A DNA stretch of 64,000 nt. It comes from Nocardia abscessus NBRC 100374. GTDB taxonomy: Bacteria; Actinomycetota; Actinomycetes; Mycobacteriales; Mycobacteriaceae. This document shows, one piece after another, positions 51,269-60,068 of the stretch (positions within the stretch are counted from its first letter, which is position 1; every line of letters starts with the position of its first letter). Under the pieces are notes generated by a model. It saw only the letters and a list, made by a program, of their open reading frames with translations. It had not been told where the DNA came from and did no database searches. Where the stretch lies: assembly GCF_000308455.1 (NCBI RefSeq), contig NZ_BAFP01000040.1:62001-126000 (forward strand), read 5' to 3'. The translations under genes and the position numbers were made by a program.

Positions 51269-51619
51269 TCACCCTTCCTCGGCGTGCGCGACGGCGTCGA
51301 CGACGATGTGCGCCAGATGGTCGTCGACGAGTTCGTAGAGCACCTCGCGACCCGAACGCTCACCGTGCACGACACCGGCGGCCTTGAGGATACGCAGATG
51401 CTGACTGACCAGTGGTTGCGTGACCCCGAGCGCGTCGACCAATTCGTGGACGCAGCGTGGCGACTCGCGCAACTGCAGCACGATAGCAATCCGCACCGGC
51501 GCGGCCAGCGCCCGCAACAGCTCACCCGCGTCCTCCAGCACGGTGCGTGCGGGCACCGGCGCCGGGCCGGGCGACCGATACGGGTTGTGCGGCGGAGCCG
51601 CGGCGGTCTCGGCGGTCAT
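51269..51619 (-). CDS. ArsR/SmtB-family zinc-responsive repressor
   Basis: 116 aa. Winged HTH RALAAPVRIAIVLQLRESPRCVHELVDALGVTQPLVSQHLRILKAAGVV. The last helix DDHLAHIVVDAVAHAEE keeps the alpha-5 zinc site pattern (Asp-x-His ... His-x-x-Glu), so it should leave DNA when zinc rises and release zur. ATG 51619 with GGAG 8 nt before. Co-operonic with zur. Confidence 0.9.
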   Translation of the reverse strand: MTAETAAAPPHNPYRSPGPAPVPARTVLEDAGELLRALAAPVRIAIVLQLRESPRCVHELVDALGVTQPLVSQHLRILKAAGVVHGERSGREVLYELVDDHLAHIVVDAVAHAEEG

Positions 51620-51632
51620 GTCACCAACTCCT

Positions 51633-51663
51633 TAATGGAAAGCATTACCAGTTTGCATATGCA
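51633..51663. promoter_or_regulatory. SmtB-type operator candidates
   Basis: TAATG-N5-CATTA (51633-51647) and the perfect palindrome TGCATATGCA (51654-51663) lie just upstream of the ArsR-type gene; TTGACA for that gene is at 51674-51679 on the minus strand. Confidence 0.45.
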
Positions 51664-51812
51664 CAGGTGCGCATGTCAAACGGGCGCGCCGAACCGTGCG
51701 GTTGAAACCGCCGCCGAGCCTGCCGATAGGCTGGGCGCAATCGCAGCGTCGACGCAAAACTATCGTGTCGAGGCGACAAGAATCCGACTCGCAGTGGATG
51801 GAGAATTCTCGC

Positions 51813-53204
51813 GTGGCACCCAAGTCGAAGGTGGACACCGTTGCCAACCTCGCCAAGCGCCGGGGTCTGGTGTACCCGTGCGGTGAGATCTACGGAGGCA
51901 CCAAGTCGGCGTGGGATTACGGTCCGCTGGGTGTCGAACTCAAGGAGAACATCAAGAAGCAGTGGTGGCGCGCCATGGTCACCAGCCGTGAGGACGTCGT
52001 CGGCCTCGACTCGTCGGTGATCCTGCCCCGCCAGGTGTGGGTGGCCTCCGGCCACGTCGGCGTGTTCAACGACCCGCTGGTCGAGTGCCTGAACTGCCAC
52101 CACCGCTTCCGGCAGGACCACCTGCAGGAGGCGTACGCGCTGAAGAACAAGATCGATGACCCGGACACGGTCTCGATGGAACTGCTCGCGTGCCCGAACT
52201 GCGGCACCGTCGGCCGCTGGACCGAGCCGCGCGACTTCAACATGATGCTCAAGACCTACCTCGGCCCGATCGAGTCCGAGGAGGGCCTGCACTACCTGCG
52301 CCCGGAGACCGCCCAGGGCATCTTCGTCAACTTCGCCAACGTGATGACGACCGCGCGCAAGAAGCCGCCGTTCGGTATCGCGCAGATCGGCAAGAGCTTC
52401 CGCAACGAGATCACCCCGGGCAACTTCATCTTCCGCACCCGCGAGTTCGAGCAGATGGAGATGGAGTACTTCGTCAAGCCGGGCGAGGACGTGGAGTGGC
52501 ACAAGTACTGGATCGAGACGCGGTTCTCCTGGTACACCGAGCTCGGCATCACTCCGGAGAACCTGCGGCTGTTCGAGCACCCGAAGGACAAGCTCTCGCA
52601 CTACTCGGCGGGCACCACCGACATCGAGTACCGCTTCGGCTTCCAGGGCAACGAGTGGGGTGAGCTGGAGGGCGTCGCCAACCGCACCGACTTCGACCTG
52701 AAGACGCACTCCGAGCACTCCGGCACCGAGCTGAGCTTCTTCGACCAGACCACCAACGAGCGCTACATCCCGTACGTCATCGAGCCCGCTGCGGGCCTCA
52801 CCCGCTCGCTGATGGCCTTCCTGGTCGACGCATACGCCGAGGACGAGGCGCCCAACGCCAAGGGCGGCGTGGACACCCGCACGGTGCTGCGCCTGGATCG
52901 CCGCCTCGCGCCGGTGAAGGCGGCGGTGCTCCCGCTCTCGCGCAACGCCGATCTCACGCCGAAGGCGAAGGATCTGGCCGCGCAGCTGCGCAAGAACTGG
53001 AACGTCGAGTTCGACGACGCGGGCGCCATCGGCCGCCGCTACCGCCGCCAGGACGAGATCGGCACGCCGTTCTGCATCACCGTCGACTTCGAGACGCTCG
53101 AGGACCAGGCGGTGACCATCCGCGAGCGCGACACCATGACCCAGGAGCGCATCGCGCTGGACAAGGTGGAGGGCTACCTCGCCCAGCACCTGATCGGCGC
53201 CTGA
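51813..53204 (+). CDS. glyS: glycyl-tRNA synthetase (class II, alpha2 type)
   Basis: 463 aa. Starts [18 protein letters not shown] with the family opening YPCGEIYGG; class II motifs 2 ([22 protein letters not shown]) and 3 (GLTRSLMAF) are intact; zinc-binding CLNC ... CPNC (about 82-130) is an insertion. Anticodon-binding domain closes the protein. GTG 51813 is chosen as the usual start with GGAG upstream; ATG 51798 is the alternative. Neighbour of smtB-zur in M. tuberculosis too. Confidence 0.95.
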   Translation: MAPKSKVDTVANLAKRRGLVYPCGEIYGGTKSAWDYGPLGVELKENIKKQWWRAMVTSREDVVGLDSSVILPRQVWVASGHVGVFNDPLVECLNCHHRFRQDHLQEAYALKNKIDDPDTVSMELLACPNCGTVGRWTEPRDFNMMLKTYLGPIESEEGLHYLRPETAQGIFVNFANVMTTARKKPPFGIAQIGKSFRNEITPGNFIFRTREFEQMEMEYFVKPGEDVEWHKYWIETRFSWYTELGITPENLRLFEHPKDKLSHYSAGTTDIEYRFGFQGNEWGELEGVANRTDFDLKTHSEHSGTELSFFDQTTNERYIPYVIEPAAGLTRSLMAFLVDAYAEDEAPNAKGGVDTRTVLRLDRRLAPVKAAVLPLSRNADLTPKAKDLAAQLRKNWNVEFDDAGAIGRRYRRQDEIGTPFCITVDFETLEDQAVTIRERDTMTQERIALDKVEGYLAQHLIGA

Positions 53205-53214
53205 GTCCGCCGTC

Positions 53215-53246
53215 GCGTCCCGTGGTCGTAACCGGCCACGGGACGC
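53215..53246. terminator. bidirectional terminator after glyS
   Basis: GCGTCCCGTGG/CCACGGGACGC, perfect 11-bp stem with a 10-nt loop between convergent genes. Confidence 0.75.
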
Positions 53247-53252
53247 TGTCGT

Positions 53253-53642
53253 TCAGCAGCTCTTCTTGCGCGTGGTGATGCCGATCGTGGTCGGAATCAG
53301 CAGCGCGAGCCCCCAGGGCACGGCGACCCAGAACGGCCAGAAGTAGCCCGCGCCGGTGGCCAGGTAGATCGCCACGCACAGCGCGTTGACGAACACCCAC
53401 GGCGTCCACATGATCGTGATCCACTGCGGAATGCCTTTGGCGCGCGCCTGCTGCGATTGCCGTTGCGCGGGAAGGTCGGACAGCAGCGGCGTCAGCTCGC
53501 CGTAGGTCTTGGCGGCGTACACCTGTTGCAGCCGTTCATCGAATTCGGGCAGCGTCAACCTGCCCTCGTTCATCGCCAACCGCAGTTGGTCGACGATCTT
53601 CTCGCGATCGGCGTCGGACGCCCGCACGTGGTCCTGACTCAC
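53253..53642 (-). CDS. DUF1707/2TM-domain protein
   Basis: 129 aa. The N-terminal DUF1707 domain (VRASDADREKIVDQLRLAMNEGRL, then EFDERLQQVYAAKTYGEL) is a small SHOCT-like helix hairpin; a 2TM domain (WVFVNALCVAIYLATGAGYF, FWVAVPWGLALLIPTTIGI) follows. Common actinobacterial membrane protein, role unknown. ATG 53642 fits the domain start exactly. Confidence 0.85.
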   Translation of the reverse strand: MSQDHVRASDADREKIVDQLRLAMNEGRLTLPEFDERLQQVYAAKTYGELTPLLSDLPAQRQSQQARAKGIPQWITIMWTPWVFVNALCVAIYLATGAGYFWPFWVAVPWGLALLIPTTIGITTRKKSC

Positions 53643-53656
53643 GCTGTCAGCCTAAG

Positions 53657-54307
53657 TCACTCGGCCGAGGGTGCGGGGTGACCGTCCGTGCCAAAGGAAT
53701 TCAGCGGAACGTCCCAGAACGCCAGCTCGTGCCGCAGTCCTTCGCGGAACAGATCTTCCGCGCGTGCCGGGTCGGCGCCGGACTCATCGATCATCTGCGC
53801 GCAGCGGCGGGTGAGGGCGGCGAATCCCGGATCGGCGTAGGTGTCGACCCAACGGCGGTAACGCGGTTCGGCGGGCGGGTGCTGTGCCAGCCGTGCGCCG
53901 AGCGTCGAATACCCCCACATGCACGGGTAGAGGGCGGCGAGGCCCTCGCCGTAGGACGCGGCGGAGTCCAGGAGAAACGCCGTGTACGCCGCGCACGGCG
54001 CGCCTTTGGCGGCGCCGTCGAGGTCGGCGCCGAACTCGGCCGCCAGCGAGCGATGCAGTGACAGTTCCTCGTGGTAGGTGGCGTGCGCGAGGTCGACCAG
54101 GTCGCCCAGATGGGCCGCCGGGGCCTGCCACGCGAGCCGGGCGAACACGCGGACGTAGTCGAGCAGGAACAGATAGTCCTGCTCCAACCAGGACCGGAAA
54201 ACCGGCTCGGGCAGGGTGCCCTCGGCGATACCCACCACGGTGGGGTGGGCCAGCTGTTCGTCCACCGAAGGCAGACCGATCTTCTCCAGATGTGCCGCGA
54301 GACTCAT
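53657..54307 (-). CDS. tenA: TenA-family thiaminase II
   Basis: 216 aa helical protein: FRSWLEQDYLFLLDYVRVFA near the N-terminus, the nucleophile Cys in ALYPCMWGYSTLG (about 140) and a C-terminal Glu region (EDLFREGLRHELAFWD). TenA hydrolyses thiamin breakdown products such as aminopyrimidine for salvage. No other thiamin gene is nearby, and no TPP riboswitch is seen upstream. ATG 54307 preferred; ATG 54325 possible. Divergent from the acyltransferase by 70 bp. Confidence 0.85.
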   Translation of the reverse strand: MSLAAHLEKIGLPSVDEQLAHPTVVGIAEGTLPEPVFRSWLEQDYLFLLDYVRVFARLAWQAPAAHLGDLVDLAHATYHEELSLHRSLAAEFGADLDGAAKGAPCAAYTAFLLDSAASYGEGLAALYPCMWGYSTLGARLAQHPPAEPRYRRWVDTYADPGFAALTRRCAQMIDESGADPARAEDLFREGLRHELAFWDVPLNSFGTDGHPAPSAE

Positions 54308-54377
54308 ACCGGCAGTCTTGCGCATCCGTCCGCCCGGTCGGTTTGCACCCGTGCCGACGGTGCCGCACCCTTGCGGA

Positions 54378-55640
54378 ATGTTGTGGGATGAGGACGCTCC
54401 GATCCGGCCGCTGGCGCCGTCGGAGCAGCGGTTCGTGCGGCACGGCACCTACACGGGCCGGTCGGTGTCGGTGCGGGGCGGGCTCGACGTGACCGCGTTG
54501 CGGGAGGCATTCGCGGCGTTGCGGCGCGCGTATCCGGTGATCGGCTGTCGCATCGCGGAAGACGCCGCGGGACAAGGTCATCTGCTCGAAGCGAACGAGC
54601 GCGCATGGGTACCGGCTTCGGTGCGGGAAGGTGACGTGGCGGCGATCGTCATCCCCGCTGTGGATCCCGCGGTTCAACTGGCCTATCTGGACGTGGTGGG
54701 CACCGGCGCGGACGAATGGCGGGTCACCCTGTTCGCTCACCACAGCGTCGCCGATGCGGGGCATTGCGTCGAACTGCTGGCGAAACTATGGGACTGCTAC
54801 ACCGGCATTGTCGAGAACCAGCGTACAAGTCTTGTCCCGCAAGGGATTCCGGAATCCCTGGAGTGGTATATCGCCGCGCGGGGCATCGCCAGGGCCGCAG
54901 TCTCCGGATTCGAGGACGTGACCAAGCCGCTTCCGCCCGAAGGCAGGAGAGTGCCGCCCGACAGCGCGCAGCCCGCGCCGAGCACGCTCGCCCGCCCTCC
55001 GCGCGTGCGGCTGGACCGCGACGTGACCGCACGGATCGTGGATCTGGGCCGCAAGACCGGCGTGACGGTGAACGGCCTGCTCACCGCGGCGCTGTTGCGG
55101 GCGTACGCACGCGTGGCCGCCGGTGGCGCGACCCAGCTGGGCTGCCTGTACCCCGTGGACCTGCGCACCCGGCTGGAGCGTCCGGTCGCCGCAGCGGCGG
55201 GCACCAACATGGCCGGGCTGGCTTCGTTCGCGGCGGAGGTGGACCCCGCGGCGCACGTTCTCGAACTGGCACAGCGCGTTTCATCCCGGTTGACGCACGA
55301 TCTGGCCGAAGGCGTCGTGCAGCAGTCGGTGCTGCATTTCCCGGACTACTACGGTGTCACGAGGATCCACTCACTGGCCGGGCATGTCGCGGTGACCAAC
55401 ACCGGGGTCGTGCCCGCGTTCCGCACGCCCGCCGGTCTCGAACTGACCGATTACGAGATCGTCTATCTCTCCGCGCATCCCCGGCCCTCCGCGGGTGCGT
55501 CGGCCGCGGTCACCTATCTCGTCTACACCTTCACCGGCAAGCTGACCGTCGGCGTGCTCGGTGGCGGTGCGCACACCGAAAACCTGCTCGAGGAGGTGCG
55601 GGCCGAGCTGACCGCGTTGTCAGCGGTGTGCGCGGGCTGA
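54378..55640 (+). CDS. PapA5-like condensation-domain acyltransferase
   Basis: 420 aa. HHSVADAG carries the HHxxxD catalytic motif of condensation/acyltransferase enzymes; MLWDEDAPIRPLAPSEQRFV and the N- and C-lobes separated near residue 205 match PapA5, which esterifies phthiocerol with mycocerosic acids. No polyketide synthase, fadD or mmpL gene is in the window, so this is a stand-alone relative with unknown acceptor. ATG 54378; frame open upstream but it overlaps tenA. Confidence 0.8.
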   Translation: MLWDEDAPIRPLAPSEQRFVRHGTYTGRSVSVRGGLDVTALREAFAALRRAYPVIGCRIAEDAAGQGHLLEANERAWVPASVREGDVAAIVIPAVDPAVQLAYLDVVGTGADEWRVTLFAHHSVADAGHCVELLAKLWDCYTGIVENQRTSLVPQGIPESLEWYIAARGIARAAVSGFEDVTKPLPPEGRRVPPDSAQPAPSTLARPPRVRLDRDVTARIVDLGRKTGVTVNGLLTAALLRAYARVAAGGATQLGCLYPVDLRTRLERPVAAAAGTNMAGLASFAAEVDPAAHVLELAQRVSSRLTHDLAEGVVQQSVLHFPDYYGVTRIHSLAGHVAVTNTGVVPAFRTPAGLELTDYEIVYLSAHPRPSAGASAAVTYLVYTFTGKLTVGVLGGGAHTENLLEEVRAELTALSAVCAG

Positions 55641-55652
55641 TCCCGCCCGGGG

Positions 55653-55691
55653 CAGGCCGTGGCGGCCGAGTTGCGCGGCAGCCACGGCCTG
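55653..55691. terminator. bidirectional terminator
   Basis: CAGGCCGTGGC/GCCACGGCCTG, perfect 11-bp stem, 17-nt loop, between convergent genes. Confidence 0.7.
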
Positions 55692-55694
55692 ATC

Positions 55695-56513
55695 TCATTT
55701 CGGCTGGACCGGCTCCTGCAACTCGGTGACCCAGCCCGCGGTGTCCTCGGTGTAGACCAGCGTCACCTCGCGGCTGGGCCCGGTGATGCGGTAGCCGTTC
55801 TCGTCGATCCAGCGTCCGAGCGCCTGCCAGGGTTCCAGGACCAGGTCCATGCTGCCGCGATGCACCACGGTGGCGGCCCGGTCGATCGCGGGCAGGTCCA
55901 CCACCGCGAAATCGTGCGCGCCGTCCGGATCGAGGTCGACGGGCATCGCGGCGTGGGCGAGAATCGTGCCGTCGTCGTGCTGTTCGTAGTACGCGATACC
56001 GGGACCGACCGGCGTGACCTCGGCACGCGCCAGCCGGGCGCACAGGTCCTCGAACAACGGACCGATCACCGGCCCGATCGACCCGGGTTCGAAGTCGCCC
56101 GCGACACCGGTCACTTCGGCTACTCGGACGGCGGGGACGGATTTGATAACCACATCGTGGGCAGGCATGAAGCCCTCCTTCTCGATGACTCGGAGCCTCG
56201 TCTCGACCTGGGTCAGGCGGGCGCGGTCGCTGGTGATGCGCTGCTCGAGCTCGGCGCGGCGGAGCATCAGCATGCCGCGCAGTTCGGCGCCGCCCACCCG
56301 CTCGTCCAGGATCCGGCGCACCTGTTCGAGGGTGAAGCCGAGATCCTTCAGCGCGACGATGCGATTGAGCCGTGCCAGCTGTCCCGCCTCGTAATAGCGA
56401 TAACCGCTGGCGGCGTCGACCCGGTCGGGCCGCAGCAGCCCGATCGCGTCGTAGTGGCGCAGCATGCGCACCGACACCTGTCCGTGCCTGGCGAAGTCTC
56501 CGATACTCAACAT
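55695..56513 (-). CDS. MerR-family regulator with GyrI-like sensor
   Basis: 272 aa. Winged HTH MLSIGDFARHGQVSVRMLRHYD and YRYYEAGQLARLNRIVALKDLGFTL, a coiled-coil dimer helix (about 80-110), then a GyrI-like small-molecule domain (SVPAVRVAEVTGVAGDF ... VHRGSMDLVLEPWQALGRWIDENGY). BmrR-type multidrug sensor, likely activating its own and perhaps nearby genes. Its own promoter is immediately upstream. Confidence 0.9.
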   Translation of the reverse strand: MLSIGDFARHGQVSVRMLRHYDAIGLLRPDRVDAASGYRYYEAGQLARLNRIVALKDLGFTLEQVRRILDERVGGAELRGMLMLRRAELEQRITSDRARLTQVETRLRVIEKEGFMPAHDVVIKSVPAVRVAEVTGVAGDFEPGSIGPVIGPLFEDLCARLARAEVTPVGPGIAYYEQHDDGTILAHAAMPVDLDPDGAHDFAVVDLPAIDRAATVVHRGSMDLVLEPWQALGRWIDENGYRITGPSREVTLVYTEDTAGWVTELQEPVQPK

Positions 56514-56523
56514 GACGGGTCCT

Positions 56524-56554
56524 GGTCTATGGCCTCACACGGTGTCAGGGTCAA
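56524..56554 (-). promoter_or_regulatory. MerR-type promoter with 19-bp spacer
   Basis: Minus-strand TTGACC (56549-56554) and TAGACC (56524-56529) are 19 bp apart. The spacer holds a 17-bp dyad (56533-56549, ACAC-g-GTGT core, one mismatched pair). The -10 ends 10 nt before the ATG, so the message is nearly leaderless. Confidence 0.7.
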
Positions 56555-56561
56555 GACGCGA

Positions 56562-58535
56562 TCAGAATCTTCCGCCGCGACCGATCCGCCGGGAGCCCGC
56601 CGAACCGCCGTACGAGCCCGGGCTCCAGCCGCCCCCGGATCGCGGTCCGCCCCCCGCCGCCCCGCGTAGCAGCCCTTCGAGCAGGATGCCGCCCAGCACC
56701 GCCCCGGCCTGCGCGCCGCCGGACGGCCCCTGGCCCGCCTCCCAGGCCCGCACACTCGCCTGTGCCGCCCGCAGTGCGCGCCCGGCCAGATCCGCCGCCG
56801 TCTGCGCGTGCCGCAGTGCCGCGGCCGGATCGATCGCGCTCAGCCGCCGCGCCTCGTCGAGGTTGCGCTGTGCCTCCGAGAGCCGGGTGCGCGCTTCGGC
56901 GTCGACGCCGCCGCGACGAGTGGCGAGGTAGTCGGCGGCCGAGCCGATCCGCGCGCCCGCGTCGGTGAGCGCGTGACCGAGCCTGCGCACGAGGTCCTCG
57001 GCGGCGAGTTTGCGGTCGGTGGCGGAGGCGAGAGCGCGGTCGAGACCGGCGTCGGCGGTGACCGCGTCGTGGAAGGCGCTCAGCGGGTCGGTGTCCGCCG
57101 CGGCGGTCGCCTTGTCCAACACGGACTGCGCGGCGGCGCGGGCATCGGATAATTCCGGCCCACCGTAGCCGGAGAGCTCGGCGGCGGAGGCGATGTCGCG
57201 GCGCAGCTCGTCCAGCACAGCGGGCAGGCCGTCGCGGGCCTGCCGGATGGCGCCGGACGCGTTGTCGACCGCGTCGAGCAGGGCACGCGCCTGACCGATC
57301 GCGGCTTCGGCCGACCGGATGGCGGCGACCGCGCCGCCCTGCTCGCCGACCGGCTCGGCGAGGGCGGACCGTCCCTCGTCGATGTTCTGCTCCGCGAAGG
57401 CGATGCGCTCCCGCGCCATCCGCACGTTGTCCTCGATCGGCGCGAGCACACTGGCCGGATGGGTGGCGGCGAGCCGGTTCAGCTCGGCCTCCGAAGCCGG
57501 GATCCGGGCGGTGAGGTCGACGATGTCCCTGGTCAGAGCGTCCAACCGCACCGGGGCGTCGAGCAGCAGATCACGCATGGCGTCGAAGGCGGCGACCTGC
57601 GCGTCGAGGTCCCGGTCGGCGCGCCCCACCGTGCCGATCAGGTCGACCAGCAGTGCGCGCTGTTCGTCCGGCGTCTCGGTGACGGCGTCGTCGAGACGCT
57701 GCCGGAGCGCGAAAGCCTCGGCGGCAGCGGCTTTCGCGCTGTCGAGGGCAGTGCGGAACGGGACAGTGGCGGTGGTGCCGAACTCGCCCGTGGCGAGGTC
57801 GAGTTCCTCGCCGCTGGTGCGCACCGCGTTGTCGATCTCCACGAGCGCCTCGCGCGAGCGGGCGTGCAGCGCGTCCAACGGCAACGCCGACAGCGCCGTG
57901 GCGTTCTCCGGGTCCACCTGCCGCGCCGCCGCCAGCTCGGCCTCGGACCGGTCGCGCCGCCGTTTGCGCGCGTACCACACGAGACCGCCCGCCCCGAGGA
58001 CGACGAGCAGACCCAGGACGAGCAGCGCCCGGCCGCTCACCCCGCCGCCGCGCATCGCCGCGTCCAGTCCGTCGGCCGTCGTGACCCCGGCATCGGCCCA
58101 ACGGCCCTCGCGCAGGGCGGGCTCTACTTCCCGGATCACGAGGCCGTCGAGCTCGGAATCGCTGACGCCGCTGGGCAGTTCGCCCGCCAGCCAGTACGCG
58201 CGGTCCTCGGTGGCGACCGCCAGCAGGAGGTCCCGCTCGCCGAACCCGGACATCGACGCGGTGCGCGCGGACCAATCCTGCGGGGTGAGTCCGTCGAAGT
58301 CGCGCACGTACACGACCCACAGCCGGACCTGCTGGTGGGCGTAGAGCTGGCTCACCGCATTGCGCACCTGATCGCGCTGACTGTCGTCGAGCGCACCGGC
58401 CGGGTCCTCCACATAGGTGTCCATTCGCAGCGGTGGTTCCGCCCCGGCCGTCGCAGCCCCGGACAGGGCGATCGCGGCGAGCAGAACGCTGATCGCGAGC
58501 ATGCGAGCGAAGCGGAACCGCGGCGGCAACGACAT
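56562..58535 (-). CDS. TPM-domain membrane protein with long coiled-coil tail
   Basis: 657 aa. Signal peptide (about 1-32, ending AGAEPP), TPM domain about 35-165 (YVEDPAGALDDSQRDQVRNAV, RLWVVYVRDFDG, LLLAVATEDRAYWLA), one helix (about 172-192, ALLVLGLLVVLGAGGLVWYA), then about 440 mostly helical, Ala/Asp/Arg-rich cytoplasmic residues and a Gly/Ser/Arg tail ending GRGGRF. TPM proteins act in photosystem or protein-quality roles elsewhere; the M. tuberculosis homologue is Rv2345, unknown function. Leaderless start: TTAGAT ends 7 nt before ATG 58535. Confidence 0.85.
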   Translation of the reverse strand: MSLPPRFRFARMLAISVLLAAIALSGAATAGAEPPLRMDTYVEDPAGALDDSQRDQVRNAVSQLYAHQQVRLWVVYVRDFDGLTPQDWSARTASMSGFGERDLLLAVATEDRAYWLAGELPSGVSDSELDGLVIREVEPALREGRWADAGVTTADGLDAAMRGGGVSGRALLVLGLLVVLGAGGLVWYARKRRRDRSEAELAAARQVDPENATALSALPLDALHARSREALVEIDNAVRTSGEELDLATGEFGTTATVPFRTALDSAKAAAAEAFALRQRLDDAVTETPDEQRALLVDLIGTVGRADRDLDAQVAAFDAMRDLLLDAPVRLDALTRDIVDLTARIPASEAELNRLAATHPASVLAPIEDNVRMARERIAFAEQNIDEGRSALAEPVGEQGGAVAAIRSAEAAIGQARALLDAVDNASGAIRQARDGLPAVLDELRRDIASAAELSGYGGPELSDARAAAQSVLDKATAAADTDPLSAFHDAVTADAGLDRALASATDRKLAAEDLVRRLGHALTDAGARIGSAADYLATRRGGVDAEARTRLSEAQRNLDEARRLSAIDPAAALRHAQTAADLAGRALRAAQASVRAWEAGQGPSGGAQAGAVLGGILLEGLLRGAAGGGPRSGGGWSPGSYGGSAGSRRIGRGGRF

Positions 58536-58542
58536 GGCACGA

Positions 58543-58559
58543 ATCTAACTCGCTAGCAT
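58543..58559. promoter_or_regulatory. divergent overlapping leaderless promoters
   Basis: In 30 bp two -10 boxes point outwards: TTAGAT (minus, 58543-58548) 7 nt before the TPM ATG, and TAGCAT (plus, 58554-58559) 6 nt before the metallo-hydrolase GTG. Each -35 must lie inside the opposite gene. Confidence 0.6.
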
Positions 58560-58565
58560 CGTTTC

Positions 58566-59243
58566 GTGATCACCATCGATCGCCCGTACAGCGGCCATGT
58601 GTCCCCGGATTCGAACCCGCAGCAGCGCGACGTCCCCGGCGCCCGCATCGTCAAGATGTCCGTCGGCGGCATGAACAACAACTGTTACCTGGTGCAGTGC
58701 GCCGGCACCGGCGCCGCCCTGCTGATCGACGCCGCCAACGAGGCTCCTCGCATTGCTGCCCTGATCGAGCAGGAGGCGCCGGGACAGGTCGAGCTGATCG
58801 TCACCACGCATCAGCACCGTGACCACTGGATGGCGCTGCGGGAAACCGTCGCCGCCACCGGCGCACCCACCGCGGCCCATCCGCTCGACGCCGACCCGCT
58901 CCCCGTCCGCCCGGACCGGCTGCTCGCCGAAGGCGACACCGTCACGGTCGGCGACCTCGTTTTCGAGGTCATCCACCTGCGCGGCCACACGCCGGGGTCG
59001 ATCACCCTCGCGCTCACCGACGGGACGGGCCGCACCCACCTGTTCACCGGCGACTCGCTGTTCCCCGGCGGCGTCGGGCGCACCACCTCCCCGGAGGACT
59101 TCACCTCCCTGTTCACCGACGTGTCGACCAAACTCTTCGACCGATACCCCGACGACACCCTGGTCTACCCGGGACACGGTGACGACACCACCCTCGGTTC
59201 CGAACGCCCCGACCTTCCGGCCTGGCAGTCCCGGGGCTGGTAA
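58566..59243 (+). CDS. metallo-beta-lactamase-fold hydrolase
   Basis: 225 aa glyoxalase-II-like hydrolase. THQHRDH is the HxHxDH zinc motif (about 80); further ligands in LRGHTPGS, GDSLFPGG and PGHGDDT. Substrate unknown; thiolesters or lactones are usual. GTG 58566, leaderless. Confidence 0.88.
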   Translation: MITIDRPYSGHVSPDSNPQQRDVPGARIVKMSVGGMNNNCYLVQCAGTGAALLIDAANEAPRIAALIEQEAPGQVELIVTTHQHRDHWMALRETVAATGAPTAAHPLDADPLPVRPDRLLAEGDTVTVGDLVFEVIHLRGHTPGSITLALTDGTGRTHLFTGDSLFPGGVGRTTSPEDFTSLFTDVSTKLFDRYPDDTLVYPGHGDDTTLGSERPDLPAWQSRGW

Positions 59244-59366
59244 TCGGCCTGCTCGCGGGGTGGCCGGCGCTCGGAAGGCGTTCGCCCGGTGCGCGGAGCC
59301 GCTGGCCCATCGGAGCCCGAACCGACGGTTACCGGACCGTGATGCCGCTCCTGGCAGACTTGGGGC

Positions 59367-60062
59367 GTGGATTTGCCAACGATGCGCACCCGAGCTCTCC
59401 CGGCTCCCGACCCGGCCCGGCCGCACGGCTTCGGCGCGGGGTTGCTGCGCTGGACACGGCGACTGGTCATCGGTTCGGTCGTGATGGGGGCGGTGCTGGT
59501 CGGCGGCACCGCGTTCCGCGTGTGGCAGGTCGCGCGCATCGAGGACTACACGAAGGCCGACGCGATCGTCGTGCTCGGCGCGGCGCAGTACTCCGGAACG
59601 CCGTCCTCGGTGTTCGAAGCGCGACTCGACCAGGCCTACAAGCTGTTCCGGGCCGGTGTCGCGCCCCGGGTCATCACCGTGGGCGGCAAGCAGGAGGGCG
59701 ATCTGTTCACCGAAGCCGCTTCGGGCAAGAACTACCTGCAGGCGCGCGGCGTGCCCGGCGACAAGATCCTCGCCGTCGAAACCGGTTCGGACACTCTGCG
59801 CAGCGTCGAGGCCGTGGCGACGGCGATGCGGGCGCGGGACATGTCGTCGGCGGTGCTGGTCAGCGATCCCTGGCACTCGCTGCGCACCCGCACCATGGCC
59901 AGGGACGAAGGTCTGGCGGCGTGGACCGCGCCGACCAGGACCGGCCCCGCGGTCTACACGCGCGAATCCCAGGCGCACGGCATCGCCCGGGAAACCGGCG
60001 CCCTGCTCTGGTATCAGCTCACCCACTTCTCCGCGGACTTCACCTACACGGCGGGGCAGTGA
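59367..60062 (+). CDS. YdcF/SanA-like (DUF218) membrane protein
   Basis: 231 aa. One N-terminal helix (LVIGSVVMGAVLVGGTAF, about 33-50) then a DUF218 domain (ADAIVVLGAAQYSGTPSSVFEARLDQ, VAPRVITVGGKQEGD, SAVLVSDPWHSLRT). Family linked to envelope integrity and vancomycin sensitivity. GTG 59367 lies 6 nt after CAGACT (59355-59360), leaderless. Probably co-transcribed with dgt 6 nt downstream. Confidence 0.85.
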   Translation: MDLPTMRTRALPAPDPARPHGFGAGLLRWTRRLVIGSVVMGAVLVGGTAFRVWQVARIEDYTKADAIVVLGAAQYSGTPSSVFEARLDQAYKLFRAGVAPRVITVGGKQEGDLFTEAASGKNYLQARGVPGDKILAVETGSDTLRSVEAVATAMRARDMSSAVLVSDPWHSLRTRTMARDEGLAAWTAPTRTGPAVYTRESQAHGIARETGALLWYQLTHFSADFTYTAGQ

Positions 60063-60068
60063 GACGAG

